From Candidatus Pacearchaeota archaeon (GTDB lineage: Archaea > Nanoarchaeota > Nanoarchaeia > Pacearchaeales > GW2011-AR1), in assembly GCA_002690445.1 (NCBI GenBank), contig NZER01000186.1:1-6010 (forward strand): 6,010 bases of DNA. The letters are read 5' to 3'. Positions 1 to 5,261 of this stretch are shown one piece after another (within the stretch, counting starts at the first letter, position 1; every line of letters begins with the position of its first letter). Both the position numbers and the translations under genes were made by a program. The notes under the pieces were generated by a model. It was not told the DNA's origin. It made no database searches and worked only from the letters and a program-made list of their open reading frames with translations.

Positions 1-54
1 GCAGAGTGAGCAAATTAATTCAATTAATAATAACTAATAGTAATATCTATAAAC

Positions 55-609
55 ATGGAAAAGACAGTAGATACATTAGTACCAGGAGAAGTCCTTCTAG
101 TAGCTGTAAAAGCAGTGAAAGGAAACAAGTATCAGATGGAATTCGCTGAGATAATTTCAAATCCTAGCGTAGCATCCTCTGATCCTTTAACTGCAATGTT
201 CAATCAGGGAGATCCCCGATTTTCAACGAGAGCTCGTAGAGCTTGGAGATCAGGTGAGAAATCTGCTATTGAGCAGTTATTAGGAATAGAACTCGGCAGT
301 ATAGCTGAGGGCCAGAGTAAAGAACTCAATATCCTAAACCCTAAGGTGAATGGAAAGAGTTTGAAGATTCAGGTCATTGAAACAACAGATGCTGATGATT
401 ATCAGAAAGATAATGTTGAGACCACTGCTAAGAAAGCAGGATCTGAGGGAGATTTTCTATTCTACGGAGGTAAGCATATCTATAGTAATACTAAGATTGT
501 TTTTACCGAAGGTGGAGATGCTGAGCATACATTTTTGCAAGCAGATCCTCCTATTGAGGAGGCTACACCAGCACCTGCCCCTGCGTCAGCTGAGGAATTA
601 TCAGCTTAA
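55..609 (+). CDS. Phage protein of 184 aa, possible single-stranded-DNA-binding protein
   Basis: The frame is open from an ATG preceded by an AT-rich tract with no Shine-Dalgarno site, and ends in TAA. The N-terminal part (about residues 8-36, from LVPGEVLLVAVKA to MEFAEI) reads as alternating beta strands. A basic stretch follows (FSTRARRAWRSGEK, about 56-69), then a second beta-rich section to about residue 155. The tail is low-complexity Pro/Ala (ATPAPAPASAEELSA), so probably disordered. An OB-fold-like body with a flexible acidic tail next to a polymerase gene is the usual arrangement for phage SSBs, and it resembles proteins given that role in crAss-like phages as I remember them. However, the classic SSB tip (DDIPF type) is absent and no diagnostic motif settles it. 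A strong terminator lies just downstream, which suggests independent and probably high expression. That this is a real gene is near certain; the function is tentative. Confidence 0.85.
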   Translation: MEKTVDTLVPGEVLLVAVKAVKGNKYQMEFAEIISNPSVASSDPLTAMFNQGDPRFSTRARRAWRSGEKSAIEQLLGIELGSIAEGQSKELNILNPKVNGKSLKIQVIETTDADDYQKDNVETTAKKAGSEGDFLFYGGKHIYSNTKIVFTEGGDAEHTFLQADPPIEEATPAPAPASAEELSA

Positions 610-632
610 AGGAGTAGATCAGTAGTAATTTT

Positions 633-675
633 AAATGAGGAAAGTGGTAAACATACCGCTTTTCTCATTTTTTTT
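633..675 (+). terminator. Strong rho-independent terminator
   Basis: A 16-bp inverted repeat pairs 634-649 with 654-669 around a 4-base loop AACA (650-653). Only two of the 16 positions are not Watson-Crick, and both are G-U wobbles (G640 with T663, T645 with G658). The right arm runs into eight consecutive T (668-675). It starts about 24 bases after the stop codon of the 184-aa gene and no gene crosses it. On the + strand it should end transcripts of the first gene before the polymerase unit. Because both mismatches are G-U wobbles, which become A-C on the other strand, the hairpin is oriented to work on + strand RNA. Confidence 0.9.
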
Positions 676-720
676 CCACAGGGGGTACGTCAAATAGTGA
701 GTAATAATAAATAAATAATA
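676..720 (+). promoter_or_regulatory. Intergenic stretch after terminator, presumed promoter region
   Basis: Transcription of the polymerase unit needs either read-through of the terminator or a new start here. The stretch opens with an unusually GC-rich patch (CCACAGGGGGTACGTC, 676-691) and then becomes AT-only. I see neither a Bacteroidota sigma-AB promoter (TTTG then TAnnTTTG) nor a sigma-70 box pair. A promoter is therefore inferred from position only; a phage-encoded RNA polymerase could use an unfamiliar site. Confidence 0.25.
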
Positions 721-729
721 GTGAAAAAG

Positions 730-894
730 ATGAGTAGAGAAAGATTGTATGGGTTTGTTTTTCATTATAATCCTATGACTAAAATGTGGAGTTCAATACC
801 CAGAGATAGTTATGTAGATTATTGGAATGGAAAATGTGTAAACTGTTTAAAAAATAGAAGTTTTAAAAATTTAATAAAAGGAATAATAAGATGA
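730..894 (+). CDS. Small phage protein, 54 aa (57 aa if GTG 721 is the start)
   Basis: The frame is open from ATG 730 (MSRERLYGFVFHYNP...) to TGA at 892-894. That TGA overlaps the ATG of the next gene as ATGA, a classic sign of translational coupling. The protein is aromatic-rich: YGFVFHYNPMTKMWSSIPRD, then DYWNG, a CVNC pair and a basic tail. The pattern FHYNPxTxxWxxIPRDxYxxYW resembles a small protein that I remember as frequent in Bacteroidota phages; its function is unknown. An in-frame GTG at 721 lies exactly where the ATG sits in the start module found before three downstream genes (AATAAATAATAGTG against AATAAATAATTATG), so the true start may be 721. The CVNC pair could bind metal only with a partner, since no other cysteines are present. 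Confidence 0.7.
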   Translation: MSRERLYGFVFHYNPMTKMWSSIPRDSYVDYWNGKCVNCLKNRSFKNLIKGIIR

Positions 895-1124
895 GTGAAT
901 TTTATCAAACACTAATGGGTAGAAAGTTTTATGAAGCAGATGTGCCCAGAATAGTTAAAGCTCTTGAAAGAATAGCAGAAGCTTTAGAAAAACAAGAGAT
1001 AACAGAAGAAAAGTTAGAAGCAAGAGATAAACAAAGAAGAGTAGCAAGAATGCAAGAAGAAATGGAACAACCAGAAGACTCTATAGATCATGAATGGGAG
1101 AATGATGTAAGAAGAGGTAGATAA
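891..1124 (+). CDS. Small charged helical phage protein, 77 aa, unknown function
   Basis: The ATG lies within the ATGA overlap with the preceding small gene, and the gene ends in TAA ten bases before the polymerase start, so all three look co-transcribed and probably translationally coupled. The N-terminus MSEFYQTLMGRKFYEADVPRI is distinctive. It is followed by a long charged amphipathic helix, probably a coiled coil (about residues 22-60, ALERIAEALEKQ and on), and an acidic then basic tail. The (F/Y)xxxMGRxFYExxxPxxxxxLExI pattern matches a small protein family I remember from Bacteroidota phages, where it has no known role. The coiled coil suggests an oligomer or a protein-binding adaptor. 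No enzyme motif is present. Confidence 0.85.
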   Translation: MSEFYQTLMGRKFYEADVPRIVKALERIAEALEKQEITEEKLEARDKQRRVARMQEEMEQPEDSIDHEWENDVRRGR

Positions 1125-1134
1125 TATATTTAAA

Positions 1135-3144
1135 ATGATATACTTAGTAACAAATCAAAAGAATCTGTTTAGTTATATAACAGAGGATATAGCATTTGCA
1201 AGTTGTCAGGAATTAAAAGATTACTTCAAGGATAAAGATGAAGTAGAATTTGATACTGAGACCAATGGATTTGATCCTTGGGTGTGTAAGTTAATATCTG
1301 CACAATTTGGAGATTCTGAGAATCAATTTGTAGTTGATTCTGCAAGTGTAGATGTAAGAGAATTCAAAGAGCTGCTTGAGAGTAAGCTAATACTTATGCA
1401 AAATGCAAAGTTTGATTTGAAATTCTTATATCATAAGAGGATAATTCCTACTCGTATTTATGACACTTTCTTAGCAGAGAGTGTTTTAAATATGGGAAGG
1501 AGAACTGTTAAGAAGAGCCTGGATGTCTTAGTAAATAGATATTGTAAGGTAATAATGAGTAAGGAAGTGAGAGGCCTTATTCATAAAGAAGGTTTGAGCG
1601 TACAAGTAATTAGATATGCTGCAGGAGATGTAAAGTATTTGGGTAGAATAAAAGAACTTCAGATGATTAAGCTGAAAGAACTAGACCTGGTGCCCTCCCT
1701 TGCTCTTGACAACAAGTTTGTCAGAGTTCTGGCTTATGTTGAGTATTGTGGGTTTAAACTAAATAAAGAGAGATGGACAAAGAAAGTAGAGGAGGATAAG
1801 AATGTTGTCTTTGAATGTGAGGAGAGATTAAATAAGTGGGTGATTGAAAATAACGAGTATAAGTATATGAATACTCAGTTAGAGCTATTTAATGATAAAA
1901 TATCATGTAATATAAATTGGAATAGTGAAAAGCAAGTTATCCCCTTGTTTAAAGAACTTGGTGTAAATACTGAGATAAAGGATAAGGACACTGGAAAGAT
2001 GAAGAATAGCGTAGATGCAAGAGTATTACAGACTCAAGTAGATAAGCATGAGATGGTGCCACTATATGTGGAGTATAAGAAAGCCAGCAAATTAGTATCT
2101 GCATTTGGAGAGAATGTATTAAATCAAATCCACGTTATTACTAGTAGGATTCATACCACTTATAGGCAAATTCTGGATACTGGAAGAATGTCTTGTGGTG
2201 GTAAGAATAGTAAGACTACGCCTCCTACAGATTATATCAATCTTCAGCAAATCCCTAGAGATGCAAGGCATAGGGAGTGTTTTATAGCTGAGAAGGACTG
2301 TACTCTTATTGTAGCAGATTATGCAGGTCAGGAATCTGTTGTATTTGCTAATAAGTGTAAGGACAATGATATACTTAAGTTCTATCAGGAAGGACTAGGA
2401 GATATGCATTCATTTGTAGCTTCTAAGATATATCCTGAATTAGAAGGATTGGAGTTAGATAGGATTAAGAAGGAGTTTAAGAGAGAAAGACAGAATGCTA
2501 AGGCTGCTGGGTTTGCAATTCAGTATGGTGGTGTAGGAGCCACAATAGCTAATAATCTAGGATTGCCAATAGAAGAAGGAGATAAAATCTATGATTCTTA
2601 TTTTAAGGCATTTCCTGGCGTTAAGAGCTATTTTGTTACATGTAAGGCAGATGCATTGAGAAGAGGGTATATATTGCTTAATACTATCTCTAATCGCAAG
2701 TCTTTCATTGAATTTTTTGATGATTATGTCAAATTAAGAGATGAGATAAACAACAATGGATTCTGGGATGAGTATAACTCTCATAAGAGAGGTAATACAT
2801 CTCAATTTATATTGCATTATAAGCCTACTGTAAGAGAATATTTCAAGAAGAAGGGAATGATTGAGAGGAAATCTCTTAATTATCCTGTTCAAGGGACTGC
2901 TGCAGAGATAACTAAATTTGCAGGAGTGCTATTTTTTAACTATCTTGAGAAGAATAATCTCCTCTTTAAATATGTAAGGATATGCAATATCATTCATGAT
3001 GAAATAGTCGTGGAATGTAAGAAAGATATTGCAGAAAAGATGGCAGCTAAGCTAAAGGAGTGTATGGAAAAGGCAGGAGAACCATTTTGTCCAACTATTC
3101 CTCTTAAGGCAGAGCCTTGTATAACGGAGTTTTGGAATCATTAA
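1135..3144 (+). CDS. polA: Family A DNA polymerase with 3'-5' exonuclease domain
   Basis: This is the replicative DNA polymerase of the phage, 669 aa. Residues about 30-185 form a DnaQ-like proofreading exonuclease: Exo I DTET (D40, E42), Exo II NAKFD (D94) and Exo III YAAGD (Y161, D165), so all acidic metal ligands are present. The polymerase domain follows from about 195 to the end. It contains TGRMS (R351) and NLQQIP (369-374). Motif A is DYAGQE, with catalytic D395 and steric-gate E400. Motif B is RQNAKAAGFAIQYG, with R452, K456, F460 and Y464. NYPVQGTAAE covers 582-591, and motif C is HDE at 621-623. There is no 5' nuclease domain, as in T7-type and crAss-like phage enzymes. About 30 extra residues lie between motif B and NYPVQG (about 520-570). 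F460, where T7 has tyrosine, predicts discrimination against dideoxynucleotides. The start is the first ATG, ten bases after the upstream stop. Confidence 0.97.
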   Translation: MIYLVTNQKNLFSYITEDIAFASCQELKDYFKDKDEVEFDTETNGFDPWVCKLISAQFGDSENQFVVDSASVDVREFKELLESKLILMQNAKFDLKFLYHKRIIPTRIYDTFLAESVLNMGRRTVKKSLDVLVNRYCKVIMSKEVRGLIHKEGLSVQVIRYAAGDVKYLGRIKELQMIKLKELDLVPSLALDNKFVRVLAYVEYCGFKLNKERWTKKVEEDKNVVFECEERLNKWVIENNEYKYMNTQLELFNDKISCNINWNSEKQVIPLFKELGVNTEIKDKDTGKMKNSVDARVLQTQVDKHEMVPLYVEYKKASKLVSAFGENVLNQIHVITSRIHTTYRQILDTGRMSCGGKNSKTTPPTDYINLQQIPRDARHRECFIAEKDCTLIVADYAGQESVVFANKCKDNDILKFYQEGLGDMHSFVASKIYPELEGLELDRIKKEFKRERQNAKAAGFAIQYGGVGATIANNLGLPIEEGDKIYDSYFKAFPGVKSYFVTCKADALRRGYILLNTISNRKSFIEFFDDYVKLRDEINNNGFWDEYNSHKRGNTSQFILHYKPTVREYFKKKGMIERKSLNYPVQGTAAEITKFAGVLFFNYLEKNNLLFKYVRICNIIHDEIVVECKKDIAEKMAAKLKECMEKAGEPFCPTIPLKAEPCITEFWNH

Positions 3145-3157
3145 ATAAATAATTATG
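3144..3157 (+). promoter_or_regulatory. Start module copy 1 (AATAAATAATTATG)
   Basis: This is an exact 14-base copy of a sequence that recurs at two other gene starts (3748-3761 and 4318-4331). It ends in the ATG of the 124-aa gene, and its first base is the last base of the polymerase stop. It probably serves as an AU-rich, unstructured translation initiation site, as expected in Bacteroidota, where Shine-Dalgarno pairing is little used. Confidence 0.55.
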
Positions 3158-3529
3158 ACGATAGAAGATGTAATGTATAAAATAAGAAAAGAAGGCAAAT
3201 TGATTGCTGAATTTATGGAATGGGAATACGATGAAGATAATGATTGGTATTCTACACCTCATAGAGTATGTTTGGATAAAGTAGATTATTTATACAGATC
3301 TGACTATGACAATGAAGTACCTGCTGAGCTTTTTGAGTTCATCACCTCTTGGGATTGGCTTATGCCTGTAATAAGGCGCATTATTGATGAATTAAATTAT
3401 GAATTACCAGAAGATTCTAACTTAATTGGAGATATTATGTATGGATTAGTAGATATAAATATGAATGAAACTTATAAAGCAGTAATTAAATTTATTAAAT
3501 GGTATAACAATGATAACAAAAGAAAATAG
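3155..3529 (+). CDS. Acidic phage protein, 124 aa, unknown function
   Basis: The gene starts ten bases after the polymerase stop at an exact start-module ATG and ends in TAG. The protein is acidic and aromatic, with no membrane segment or enzyme motif. Recognisable stretches are KLIAEFMEWEY (about 15-25), SWDWLMPVIRRI (about 65-76) and the C-terminal AVIKFIKWYN (about 109-118). This order, KLIAEFM then SWDWLMPV then a xFIKWYN tail, matches a small protein I remember as very widespread in Bacteroidota phages and prophages and of unknown function; some such proteins are likened to the phage ABA-sandwich fold, which I cannot confirm here. The end overlaps the next gene by 20 bases. Confidence 0.85.
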   Translation: MTIEDVMYKIRKEGKLIAEFMEWEYDEDNDWYSTPHRVCLDKVDYLYRSDYDNEVPAELFEFITSWDWLMPVIRRIIDELNYELPEDSNLIGDIMYGLVDINMNETYKAVIKFIKWYNNDNKRK

Positions 3530-3752
3530 ATATTATGTATTTGGAAAAGTAGCTACTGATATAGTAGCAGAAGGGGATTTAAAAGATCCTGAATTTAGAG
3601 TAGCAAAAAAAGTAAAAGAGACTACTGATTCTTATGAAATATATGAGTTTGATATGACTAATCCTAATCCAGATCTTTTATTAGAGCATTATGATGGATG
3701 GGATGGGCATTATAGAATTAATGTAGTATTATATGAACTATTAAAAAAATAA
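3510..3752 (+). CDS. Small phage protein, 80 aa, unknown function
   Basis: The ATG lies 20 bases inside the end of the previous gene. No later ATG gives a sensible product, because the next methionine is residue 49, so translation is probably coupled to the upstream gene. The protein has a beta-rich start (RYYVFGKVATDIVAEGD), a charged middle, then YEIYEFDMTNPNPDLLLEHYDGWDGHYRINVV and a short C-terminal helix. I do not recognise a family. The aromatic and aspartate-rich YDGWDGHY stretch (about 61-68) is the best search handle. The stop TAA is embedded in the next copy of the start module, six bases before the following ATG. Confidence 0.75.
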   Translation: MITKENRYYVFGKVATDIVAEGDLKDPEFRVAKKVKETTDSYEIYEFDMTNPNPDLLLEHYDGWDGHYRINVVLYELLKK

Positions 3753-3761
3753 ATAATTATG
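3748..3761 (+). promoter_or_regulatory. Start module copy 2 (AATAAATAATTATG)
   Basis: This exact 14-base copy ends in the ATG of the 91-aa gene. The stop codon of the preceding 80-aa gene (3750-3752) lies inside the module, so the one short sequence ends one gene and starts the next. Confidence 0.55.
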
Positions 3762-4034
3762 GGTAAAATGAAAGAACTAGCTATTGATATAGCTAACACA
3801 GATAGAGAATTAGAAAAAGCATTAGGGATGTCTATTGAAGAATTAGAAGCTAGTGTGAATAGAAATGTAACTACTGATTTTGCAACAATACATAAAGCAG
3901 TAGTGGATGCAGTAAATATAGGCATGGATCTTAGTAAAGAACATTCTTCAACAGGTATAGTTCGTATGCATATAGAGATTGCAAAAATAATGAAGAGATT
4001 TCCTACTTTGGGAGAGAAGTTAGATAATGTATAA
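3759..4034 (+). CDS. Small helical phage protein, 91 aa, unknown function
   Basis: The gene starts at an exact start-module ATG; an alternative in-frame ATG two codons later (residue 4) is less likely because the module points to the first. The sequence is predicted almost wholly helical: MKELAIDIANTDRELEKALGMSIEELEASVNRN, then FATIHKAVVDAVNIGMDL and IVRMHIEIAKIMKRFPTLGEKL. There are no cysteines, membrane segments or catalytic motifs. I do not recognise the family; a helical bundle acting by protein contact is a guess. The last eight bases (ATGTATAA) overlap the start of the SET-domain gene, which suggests coupled translation and perhaps a shared task. Confidence 0.75.
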   Translation: MGKMKELAIDIANTDRELEKALGMSIEELEASVNRNVTTDFATIHKAVVDAVNIGMDLSKEHSSTGIVRMHIEIAKIMKRFPTLGEKLDNV

Positions 4035-4326
4035 TCCTTTAGATTTCAGACTTACTATATCTGAAAGTGATATAGAGGGATTAGGATTATTTGCTATAGC
4101 AGATATTCCAGAAGATATATGTCTTGGAATATCTCATATTGAAAATGAAAGGTTTAAAGATGGTTATATGAGAACTCCTTTAGGAGGCTTTTATAACCAT
4201 TCTAATAGCCCTAATTGTAAAAAGATACAGACAGGCCCTGTTTATAGTTTATGGACTTTAAAAGCCATTAAAAAGGGGGAAGAGATAACTGTAGCTTACA
4301 CATTGTATAAATTAAATAATAAATAA
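4027..4326 (+). CDS. Compact SET-domain protein, candidate lysine methyltransferase
   Basis: SET domains transfer methyl groups from S-adenosylmethionine to lysine side chains. The hallmarks appear in order: GLGLFA (18-23) after a first strand, matching the GxGLFA opening that helps bind the cofactor; GGFYNHSNSPNC (53-64), the counterpart of the R/GFINHSCxPN knot motif, with N57, H58 and S59; and KKGEEITVAYTLY (82-94), the counterpart of GEELTxDYxxY, with Y91 in the catalytic tyrosine position. At 99 aa it is shorter than the viral SET enzyme of chlorella virus PBCV-1 (about 119 aa) and lacks most of the SET-I insert and any post-SET region. The substrate cannot be read from sequence; host or phage chromatin-like or ribosomal proteins are possible. 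Activity is unproven. It overlaps the preceding gene by eight bases. Confidence 0.88.
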   Translation: MYNPLDFRLTISESDIEGLGLFAIADIPEDICLGISHIENERFKDGYMRTPLGGFYNHSNSPNCKKIQTGPVYSLWTLKAIKKGEEITVAYTLYKLNNK

Positions 4327-4331
4327 TTATG
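4318..4331 (+). promoter_or_regulatory. Start module copy 3 (AATAAATAATTATG)
   Basis: This exact 14-base copy ends in the ATG of the 162-aa gene. The last codons and stop (4324-4326) of the SET gene lie inside it, leaving only two bases between the genes. Confidence 0.55.
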
Positions 4332-4817
4332 ACACAGATACCTAATACACATATAACTTGTTTTGAGGACGACAATGAAGTTCTTGATTTAATAAAAACA
4401 CTTCCTCATAAAGGAAAATATACATTAGAAATTCTTGATATGGAGGGAGATGCTGCACATCTTTTCCCCATAGGTATAACATTAACTTTATTGTTAAAAT
4501 TTGCTAAAGAAGGGGACAGTGGATTAATGTGTTTTCAATGCCCTTGGGAGTATAAAAAGGAATTGCGAACACTTGTAATTACTCTTTCAAAAATGCCTGG
4601 GGTTATATTTCATGCACATCCTAAAATATATAAGCATGTAATGGACCAACTTGAGTCAATGATTCAATCAGATGAATTTATAATAGGTGCTTCAGAAGAG
4701 GAACTTAATAAATTTATGAAGGATATGTCATTAGCATTAGAAGATCCAGAAAATGTACAGAAGATAAAAAATTTCAGGGATGGAAAATGGACTGTAACTC
4801 ATGTAGATGATTTATAA
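4329..4817 (+). CDS. Phage protein of 162 aa, unknown function
   Basis: The gene starts two bases after the SET gene stop, at an exact start-module ATG, and ends in TAA. Residues about 1-100 look like an alternating alpha/beta fold: YTLEILDMEGD, then a hydrophobic helix (LFPIGITLTLLLKFAKEG, about 45-62), a strand GLMCFQCP, a helix KELRTLVITLSKM, and a strand VIFHAHP. The hydrophobic helix contains charged neighbours and is probably buried, not membrane-spanning. The C-terminal part (about 100-150) is helical and acidic. CFQC could be a cysteine pair, but no second pair is seen. I recognise no family. Its place directly after the SET gene suggests co-expression, and a partner or substrate role is possible but unsupported. 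Confidence 0.82.
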   Translation: MTQIPNTHITCFEDDNEVLDLIKTLPHKGKYTLEILDMEGDAAHLFPIGITLTLLLKFAKEGDSGLMCFQCPWEYKKELRTLVITLSKMPGVIFHAHPKIYKHVMDQLESMIQSDEFIIGASEEELNKFMKDMSLALEDPENVQKIKNFRDGKWTVTHVDDL

Positions 4818-4851
4818 TTTAAAACTTTAAATGAATAAAAATATAAAAAGT

Positions 4852-4865
4852 AATAAATAGTTATG
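4852..4865 (+). promoter_or_regulatory. Start module, near copy (one mismatch)
   Basis: AATAAATAGTTATG differs from the 14-base start module by one base (G at 4860) and ends in the ATG of the 121-aa gene. It sits at the end of a 45-base AT-rich gap after the 162-aa gene. Confidence 0.45.
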
Positions 4866-5228
4866 GATACTAAAAAGAAGATGCGAGAACATAACCAAAA
4901 GTATTACAAAGAACACAAGGAGCAAATAAAGGCACATCAGAGAGAATATAATAGAACTCATAAAGAACAGATAAAGGCACATAGAGAAAACACTAAAGAG
5001 AGCATAAAGGAATATCAGAAAGAATATGAAGAGAGTTATAAGGCTAGAAGACGTGAACTTCGTAAAAAAGGAAGTGAAGAGCTAAGTGATTCTTATATAA
5101 AACAACTATTAAGAATGTTTGGAATAGATAATAAATTTATATCTTCTAAAGTAATAGATTTAAAGAGAAGACAAATAATTTTTTATAGGAAATCAAATAA
5201 TAAAATAAAACGAGAGAAGAGTAATTAA
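4863..5228 (+). CDS. Repeat-bearing basic phage protein, 121 aa, unknown function
   Basis: The start is an ATG in a near copy of the start module; the stop is TAA. The N-terminal half is a highly charged helix with a roughly 15-residue repeat (HKEQIKAHQREYNRT at 18-32, HKEQIKAHRENT at 33-44, then a degraded KESIKEYQKEYEES at 45-58). It is probably a long coiled or single alpha helix. A linker leads to a compact C-terminal region (about 77-115): DSYIKQLLRMFGIDNKFIS, then IDLKRRQIIFYRK. A tail of the type SYxKxLL...I..E/DLKRxQ, after repeats of the type YYKENKEKI, is familiar from phage and Bacteroidota proteins, some of which carry an N-terminal HNH or zinc module. Here no such catalytic module is present. 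Nucleic-acid binding is plausible from the charge but unproven. Confidence 0.8.
   Translation: MDTKKKMREHNQKYYKEHKEQIKAHQREYNRTHKEQIKAHRENTKESIKEYQKEYEESYKARRRELRKKGSEELSDSYIKQLLRMFGIDNKFISSKVIDLKRRQIIFYRKSNNKIKREKSN
4914..5036 (+). repeat. Degenerate 45-base coding repeat
   Basis: Three consecutive units (4914-4958, 4959-4994, 4995-5036) encode HKEQIKAH-type helical repeats. Units 1 and 2 encode an identical octapeptide (HKEQIKAH), yet their codons differ at four third positions, all synonymous. The protein pattern has therefore been kept while the DNA diverged, so this is not fresh slippage. Unit 2 is three residues short and unit 3 is degraded. Confidence 0.75.
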
Positions 5229-5235
5229 ATTAATT

Positions 5236-5249
5236 GTTAACCATTAAAA
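5236..5249 (+). promoter_or_regulatory. Leader element GTTAACCATTAAAA, possible regulatory site
   Basis: It lies 26 bases before the ATG of the 101-aa gene and matches 12 of 14 bases of a sequence 23 bases before the helicase ATG (5567-5580). No copy was seen before the small genes at 3155-4863. In DNA this AT-rich the match could be chance. Confidence 0.2.
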
Positions 5250-5261
5250 ATTGAAAAGAAA

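Noticed and set aside
1..54. Possible end of an upstream gene (frame 1 reads Ala-Glu-stop at 7-9)
   Set aside because: Only two codons are visible, so a coding tail cannot be told from chance. The rest is AT-rich leader with no clear promoter.
377..625. 82-codon open frame on the + strand
   Set aside because: It lies almost wholly within the 184-aa gene in another frame, its translation is low-quality (Leu/Ile-rich runs), and no start context supports it.
1708..1723. Inverted repeat around GACAACAAGTTTGTC
   Set aside because: It is short, lies inside the polymerase gene, has no T-run, and the codons read as normal conserved polymerase sequence.
3710..3925. 71-codon open frame on the - strand
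   Set aside because: It is antisense to the 80-aa and 91-aa genes, the only reverse frame in a one-direction region, and its Ser/Phe-rich product is what antisense AT-rich coding DNA gives.
4817..4832. Seven-base AT-only inverted repeat ATTTAAA-AC-TTTAAAT after the 162-aa gene
   Set aside because: The two-base spacer is too short for a hairpin loop, there are no G-C pairs and no T-run follows, so it is not a terminator. Such palindromes are expected by chance at this base composition.
4830..4859. Nine-codon frame ATGAAT...TAG just before the 121-aa gene
   Set aside because: Its AAA/AAT/ATA composition is what the AT-rich gap would give by chance, and it shows no leader-peptide features such as a run of one amino acid with an attenuator.
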